This document shows, piece by piece, positions 60,116-64,000 of a DNA stretch of 64,000 nucleotides. The translations under genes were made by a program, and so were the position numbers. Under the pieces are notes generated by a model. That model ran no database searches, was not told the origin of the DNA, and saw only the letters and a list, made by a program, of their open reading frames with translations. Source of the DNA: Blautia hominis (GTDB lineage Bacteria > Bacillota > Clostridia > Lachnospirales > Lachnospiraceae); the NCBI GenBank assembly GCA_002270465.1, contig NQOF01000009.1:108043-172042 (forward strand), read 5' to 3'. Position 1 is the first letter of the stretch. Every line of letters begins with the position of its first letter.

Positions 60116-62392
60116 TCAATCCTGAAGAATCGGAAATTCCACCGTGACCACAAACAAATCCGCATCCACTTCTATTCCGAAAACACCTCCGCATGCCTCC
60201 GTAAAACTTCTGGCAATGGAAAGTCCCAATCCGCTTCCGCCGTCGGTACGGCTCTCGTCTCCGCGGACAAAACGTTCTGTAAAGTCAATTTCAGAAGGAA
60301 TCTCGTCCTGGGAGATATTTTTAACAGTGGTTTTGGCTGATTTGCTGTCTGTTTTCAGTGTAATGAACACACGGGAACCGTTCAGAGAATACTTCAGGGC
60401 ATTCTGCAGCAGGTTCTGGAACACTCGGTACAGACGGCTGCCATCCGCATGGATCATCACCGCATCTGCAGGGATCTGTGCCTTGACTGTCACAGAGCTC
60501 TCTTCAATCTGTTCTTCCATATCAGCCAGGGTCTGACGGAGCAGTTTGCCCAGATCCAGATCTTCCAGATCTACAGGAAGCTGCTTGGATGCCGCTTTGC
60601 TGATCTCAAAAACATCCTGCACCATGGATTTCAACCGCTGGGACTTAATGTCCAGGATGCGTATATAATCCTTAACCTCCTCCGGAAGATTTTCTTCCTG
60701 TTTCATAAGATCCACGTAGCTGATAATGGAGGTCAGGGGCGTCTTAATATCATGCGATACATTCGACACCAGCTCCACCTTCATGCGCTCACTTTTCATC
60801 CTTTCCGACAGTGCCGTATCCATACCGCTCTGAATGTCATTTAACTGCTGCACAGCTTCATACAGGTCAGAATCTTCCGGCACTTTCAGTTTGTCTGTCA
60901 TGTTGCCATCGTGAACTTTTGTTATCTGATCAACTAACCGGCCAATCTCACTTGCAAACACCTGGTTATCGGACGCATACTGTTTCATCATTCCCACCAG
61001 AAGTACAATCACAAGGACTACCAAAGCCACAAGCAGCAATACAACTCCAAAACTCCCGCCATCATCATACAGGTAATACCCTGTCACAAAACAAGCCAGA
61101 GCCGCAATGACAGATAAGATGATACCGGAAATCATGACCGGTGAAAATTTACGGATCATTTTTTTTTGAAAAGGATATTCCATATTCCTGGTCTGAAGAA
61201 GTTTTTGTATATCTTTGACCAGCGTTTTTCCGGGTTTCTTTTTGTTATATCTGTAATCATTCACAAACAGATATAAGGTCCAGAAAAATACCAGCACCAA
61301 AATGGGATTTGCAAACAGAGAATACATCATCGGATATAAAACTTCCGCCGCGTATTCATAATACCCCCATCCATAGTAAATATCTATATAGTTATTAAGC
61401 CCTGCAATGCCCCCTGCGATCACCAGAATAACCAGCCCGGCTTTACATTCCATCCAAATCTTGCCTGTACAAACCGCAATGGCCCTGTCACCGTCTTTTT
61501 TATACTTTCTCAAAGCCAGGTAAATCCCCAGCAGTATGAGACCAACAATAAACTTTACAATCTGAGCTACATAGGCGTTTTTAGCCTGATTCAGATTTCT
61601 GACCGTATCATAAAGGCTGCTTGTTCCATAATAACTGCCCGAGTCGCTGGAATAGTTTCCCTGTACATAGTTTACCGGCGTTTTTCTGACTGCCATGCGT
61701 ACTTCGGCTTTCTTCGTTTTATCATCTACCGTATAGTTCTTGTACCCGGGAATCTGCCACTTGCTGTCCTCCCGGTATAGATCATCCCCATACACATCCA
61801 CGGCTTTTTTGTCTTTAACTACAGATGCTTTTCCATCTGCAAAGGACAGATAAAAGTTATAATCAGAAGGCAGGTCTTTCTCCCCGTTCTTCAAAAAGCC
61901 TTCATCATCATTGGTATACACCGACTTACCGTCATACCTGATATCATAGAGCAGATTTTTATCATTTTTTATAGATGCATGCACTTTTTTCGGAGATACG
62001 GTGTACTCCCAGTCATCCTCGCTGTAATCCCCGCTGTAGTCCCAGCCCTGTTCAGCAATTTCCTCGACTACAGCAGTGGCTGTATTCTCAATATCTCCAA
62101 TATTCCATGTGGTGTCATCAGAATACGCCACATCCCCATACCTTCCATACCAATTCACCGGGCCGCCTGTGGCCATAGAAAGAAACGTATCCAGGTAGTC
62201 TGACACAAATCTGCGAAATTCCTTTGTGTCCTCATAATCTGATGAAAACGCATCTTTGACACCCACTCCGCGGGGGCCATTTCCACTGAGCACATTCAGG
62301 GTGGCCACACCACTCTCCACAAGCAGGCAAATACTTAGGAAAAACGCTGCCCAGGCTGCTATCACTTTACATTTTTTCGATTTTATATCCAA
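60116..62392 (-). CDS. Multi-span sensor histidine kinase
   Basis: The 758-residue kinase has a first span (about residues 11-33), a large extracellular region with Tyr/Asp-rich sequence (about 35-280), then about five more spans (about 282-470). HisKA with phospho-acceptor His in NVSHDIKTPLTSI (about 548) and a HATPase with QNLLQNALKYS and GGSGLGLSIARSF complete it. The start is TTG at 62392, with AGGTGG 8 bases upstream, inside the end of the regulator gene (26-base overlap). It phosphorylates the OmpR-type regulator encoded before it. The signal is unknown. Confidence 0.88.
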   Translation of the reverse strand: MDIKSKKCKVIAAWAAFFLSICLLVESGVATLNVLSGNGPRGVGVKDAFSSDYEDTKEFRRFVSDYLDTFLSMATGGPVNWYGRYGDVAYSDDTTWNIGDIENTATAVVEEIAEQGWDYSGDYSEDDWEYTVSPKKVHASIKNDKNLLYDIRYDGKSVYTNDDEGFLKNGEKDLPSDYNFYLSFADGKASVVKDKKAVDVYGDDLYREDSKWQIPGYKNYTVDDKTKKAEVRMAVRKTPVNYVQGNYSSDSGSYYGTSSLYDTVRNLNQAKNAYVAQIVKFIVGLILLGIYLALRKYKKDGDRAIAVCTGKIWMECKAGLVILVIAGGIAGLNNYIDIYYGWGYYEYAAEVLYPMMYSLFANPILVLVFFWTLYLFVNDYRYNKKKPGKTLVKDIQKLLQTRNMEYPFQKKMIRKFSPVMISGIILSVIAALACFVTGYYLYDDGGSFGVVLLLVALVVLVIVLLVGMMKQYASDNQVFASEIGRLVDQITKVHDGNMTDKLKVPEDSDLYEAVQQLNDIQSGMDTALSERMKSERMKVELVSNVSHDIKTPLTSIISYVDLMKQEENLPEEVKDYIRILDIKSQRLKSMVQDVFEISKAASKQLPVDLEDLDLGKLLRQTLADMEEQIEESSVTVKAQIPADAVMIHADGSRLYRVFQNLLQNALKYSLNGSRVFITLKTDSKSAKTTVKNISQDEIPSEIDFTERFVRGDESRTDGGSGLGLSIARSFTEACGGVFGIEVDADLFVVTVEFPILQD

Positions 62393-63065
62393 TTCCCCAC
62401 ACCACCTTTAAATATTCTGGCTCCTTTGGATTCAGTTCAATTTTCTCGCGAATGCGTCTGATATGCACCATAACTGTATTCTCAGGGGCAAAAGCATCCT
62501 CCTCCCAGACTCGGCGGTAAATCTCCTCCGCTGAAAATACACGTCCCAGGTTGCGCATGAACAGATCCACAATCTTTGTCTCCGTGGCAGTCAGCCTCAC
62601 GGACTCCCCGTCAGCATACAGAACCCGTTCCTCCGCATGATAGCTAAGACGGCCGCTCTTAAATTCCTTTGAGGCACTCACTGCATTGATATCACCCAAT
62701 CTGGTATAACGCCTGAGATGGCTTTTTACTCTGGCAACCAGTTCCTGTGAATTATATGGCTTGGTCACATAATCATCCGCTCCCATGGAAAGTCCCAATA
62801 CCTTATCTGTGTCCTCGCTTTTAGCGCTCAGGACAATGATCGGGATATTCCGTCTCTCACGTATTTTCATAATAGCGGATAAGCCATCCATGCGGGGCAT
62901 CATGACATCCATCAATATCAACTGGATCCGGTTCTGTGCAAGAAGGTCCAATGCCTCCAGTCCATCATAGGCCGGCAGGACTTTATAACCTTCCCTTTCT
63001 AATAAAATTGCTATGGCCTTTACGATCTCTCTGTCATCATCTGCCACTAGAATACATTCGCTCAT
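62367..63065 (-). CDS. OmpR-type response regulator
   Basis: The 232-residue regulator has a receiver domain with acidic VADDDRE (7-13), phosphorylated Asp53 in LILMDVMMPRM and Lys in YVTKPYNSQEL (about 102), followed by a winged-helix DNA-binding domain ending VVWGIGYKIEKM. It is the first gene of a two-gene unit with the histidine kinase. RBS AAGGAGGAGG precedes the ATG. Overlap with the kinase implies coupled translation. Confidence 0.94.
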   Translation of the reverse strand: MSECILVADDDREIVKAIAILLEREGYKVLPAYDGLEALDLLAQNRIQLILMDVMMPRMDGLSAIMKIRERRNIPIIVLSAKSEDTDKVLGLSMGADDYVTKPYNSQELVARVKSHLRRYTRLGDINAVSASKEFKSGRLSYHAEERVLYADGESVRLTATETKIVDLFMRNLGRVFSAEEIYRRVWEEDAFAPENTVMVHIRRIREKIELNPKEPEYLKVVWGIGYKIEKM

Positions 63066-63226
63066 GTCTCCTCCTCCTTAAAGCTTGTATTTATAATACC
63101 CCCTCTGTCTTACAAAACAATGGACAGATTCCTTACGGATTTCTTACAATTCTGTATCTGCTAAAAAGGAGAAGCACCTTAGGTACTCCTCCTACTTCTA
63201 TTTTCGATTATACTAATAACGAAAAA

Positions 63227-63247
63227 AAGAGCGTAAATTACGCTCTT
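63227..63247 (-). terminator. Terminator of the rRNA-tRNA transcript
   Basis: AAGAGCGTAA and TTACGCTCTT form a near-perfect stem; the minus strand then runs into TTTTTTTCG. It lies directly after tRNA-Leu, the last gene of the cluster. Confidence 0.88.
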
Positions 63248-63254
63248 AATACGA

Positions 63255-63340
63255 TGCCGCAGACCGGAATCGAACCGGTACGGGTATCACTACCCACGGG
63301 ATTTTAAGTCCCGGGCGTCTGCCAGTTCCGCCACTGCGGC
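63255..63340 (-). tRNA. tRNA-Leu (anticodon TAA)
   Basis: Class II tRNA of 86 bases with acceptor GCCGCAG/CTGCGGC, anticodon stem CGGGA/TCCCG around CTTAAAA, and a long variable arm (TGGGTAGTGATACCC). Last gene of the cluster; CCA is not encoded. Confidence 0.95.
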
Positions 63341-63344
63341 AAAA

Positions 63345-63418
63345 CGACCCAGAAGAGACTCGAACTCTCGACCTCCGCCGTGACAGGGCGGCGCTCTAAC
63401 CAACTGAGCCACTGGGCC
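63345..63418 (-). tRNA. tRNA-Asp (anticodon GTC)
   Basis: Cloverleaf with acceptor GGCCCAG/CTGGGTC, anticodon stem CCGCC/GGCGG around CTGTCAC and T-arm TTCGAGT. Four bases from tRNA-Leu. Confidence 0.95.
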
Positions 63419-63452
63419 AAAACCTATAAAATTGTAACCTTTAACTAATAAA

Positions 63453-63526
63453 TGGACCTTCGGGGACTCGAACCCAGGACCGACCGGTTATGAGCCGGTT
63501 GCTCTAACCAACTGAGCTAAAGGTCC
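63453..63526 (-). tRNA. tRNA with CAT anticodon (Met or lysidine-type Ile2)
   Basis: Cloverleaf with acceptor GGACCTT/AAGGTCC, anticodon stem ACCGG/CCGGT around CTCATAA. The GGACCTT acceptor resembles Firmicute tRNA-Ile2 (CAT, modified to lysidine), but elongator Met cannot be excluded. It lacks the 1-72 mismatch of initiator tRNA. Confidence 0.85.
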
Positions 63527-63530
63527 ATAA

Positions 63531-63603
63531 AGCCGATGATCGGACTCGAACCGATAACCTGCTGATTACAAATCAGCTGCTCTGCCAATTGAGCCACATC
63601 GGC
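63531..63603 (-). tRNA. tRNA-Thr (anticodon TGT)
   Basis: Cloverleaf with acceptor GCCGATG/CATCGGC, anticodon stem GCTGA/TCAGC around TTTGTAA and T-arm TTCGAGT. Confidence 0.95.
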
Positions 63604-63639
63604 GTACCTGTTTAACTTATTGTTTCATTCTTTGTTGAA

Positions 63640-63711
63640 TGACTCCAAGGGGATTTGAACCCCTGTTACCGCCGTGAAAGGGCGGTGTCTTAACCGCTTG
63701 ACCATGGAGCC
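63640..63711 (-). tRNA. tRNA-Glu (anticodon TTC)
   Basis: Cloverleaf with acceptor GGCTCCA/TGGAGTC, D-arm GGTCAAGCGGTTAAGAC, anticodon stem CCGCC/GGCGG around CTTTCAC. Confidence 0.95.
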
Positions 63712-63717
63712 AAAAAA

Positions 63718-63790
63718 CTCCCCCTGTTGGACTCGAACCAACGACACTGCGGTTAACAGCCGCATGCTCTACCGACTGAGCTAAGGAGGA
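63718..63790 (-). tRNA. tRNA-Asn (anticodon GTT)
   Basis: Cloverleaf with acceptor TCCTCCT/AGGGGGA, anticodon stem TGCGG/CCGCA around CTGTTAA. First tRNA after the 23S gene, about 90 bases from its 3' end. Confidence 0.95.
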
Positions 63791-63881
63791 ATAGATACAC
63801 TGATACACCGTACCTTCAAAACCGCATATACAAAACACAAAAACCTTTTTTTCTTACCCGCCGTTCGCACTTCCGTGCTTA

Positions 63882-64000
63882 GGTCAAGCCCTCGACCGAT
63901 TAGTAGCAGTCAGCTCCATACATTGCTGCACTTCCACCTCTGCCCTATCCACCTCGTCGTCTTCAAGGGGTCTTACTTCTTTATAGAATGGGATATCTCA
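63882..64000 (-). rRNA. 23S rRNA, 3' end (partial)
   Basis: On the minus strand the sequence reads through GAAGACGACGAGGTGGATAG and TGGAGCTGACTGCTACTAAT to CGAGGGCTTGACC, the conserved 23S 3' end. The rest lies beyond the window. The 91-base spacer to tRNA-Asn holds no 5S gene. Confidence 0.93.

Overview
The window reads as the chromosome of a strictly anaerobic gut Firmicute, most likely a Lachnospiraceae (Blautia-like; genus is a guess). Reasons: strong AGGAGG ribosome binding sites, anaerobic redox genes (AsrABC, HdrABC/Flx, Fe-S fumarase), YesM/YesN-type sugar regulators, lipoprotein sugar-binding proteins with LplB/LplC-type permeases, and a 23S rRNA end followed by a tRNA string.

Layout. 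1-5.1 kb: the AT-rich right part of an integrated filamentous phage (inovirus): coat-like protein, small membrane protein, Zot-type assembly ATPase, Rep_trans-type initiator and tyrosine integrase, abutting a tRNA-Arg gene. 5.3-7.3 kb: a palindromic element and a COG3044-type ATPase. 7.3-10.3 kb: asrABC sulfite reductase behind a structured leader. 10.4-12.5 kb: an oxidoreductase pair. 12.6-39.9 kb: a large glycan locus, mostly on the minus strand, with GH78, GH31, GH42 and GH29 hydrolases and one unassigned large hydrolase. It also holds an isomerase/split-transketolase/FGGY-kinase pathway, two adjacent UroD-type methyltransferase-like proteins, two sugar-binding lipoproteins, two permeases, a YesM-like kinase and a YesN-like regulator. 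40-44.4 kb: an Rpn-type nuclease and a small unit of nucleoside hydrolase, AraC regulator and a third UroD-like protein. 44.8-47.6 kb: TraX-like protein, an M23 peptidase with a 48-bp tandem repeat, and a small membrane protein.

47.7-59.3 kb is the most striking part. Transcribed right to left: ldh, hdrB, hdrC, hdrA, flxD, flxC, flxB, flxA, a soluble fumarate-reductase-like iron-sulfur subunit and flavoprotein, then both subunits of an Fe-S fumarase. The order suggests an electron-bifurcating or -confurcating NADH/heterodisulfide-type complex wired to fumarate reduction. Repeats have invaded this operon: a 134-bp tandem duplication between flxA and the frdB-like gene, and a palindromic in-frame insertion near the N-terminus of flxC.

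60.1-63.1 kb: an OmpR-type response regulator and multi-span histidine kinase. 63.25-63.8 kb: tRNA genes Leu, Asp, CAT, Thr, Glu and Asn. 63.88 kb to the end: the 3' end of 23S rRNA, with no 5S gene between it and the tRNAs. A MITE-like repeat family with terminal inverted repeats occurs three times (41.2, 44.5 and 59.9 kb); the third copy is flanked by an 8-9 bp target duplication. No CRISPR array was seen.
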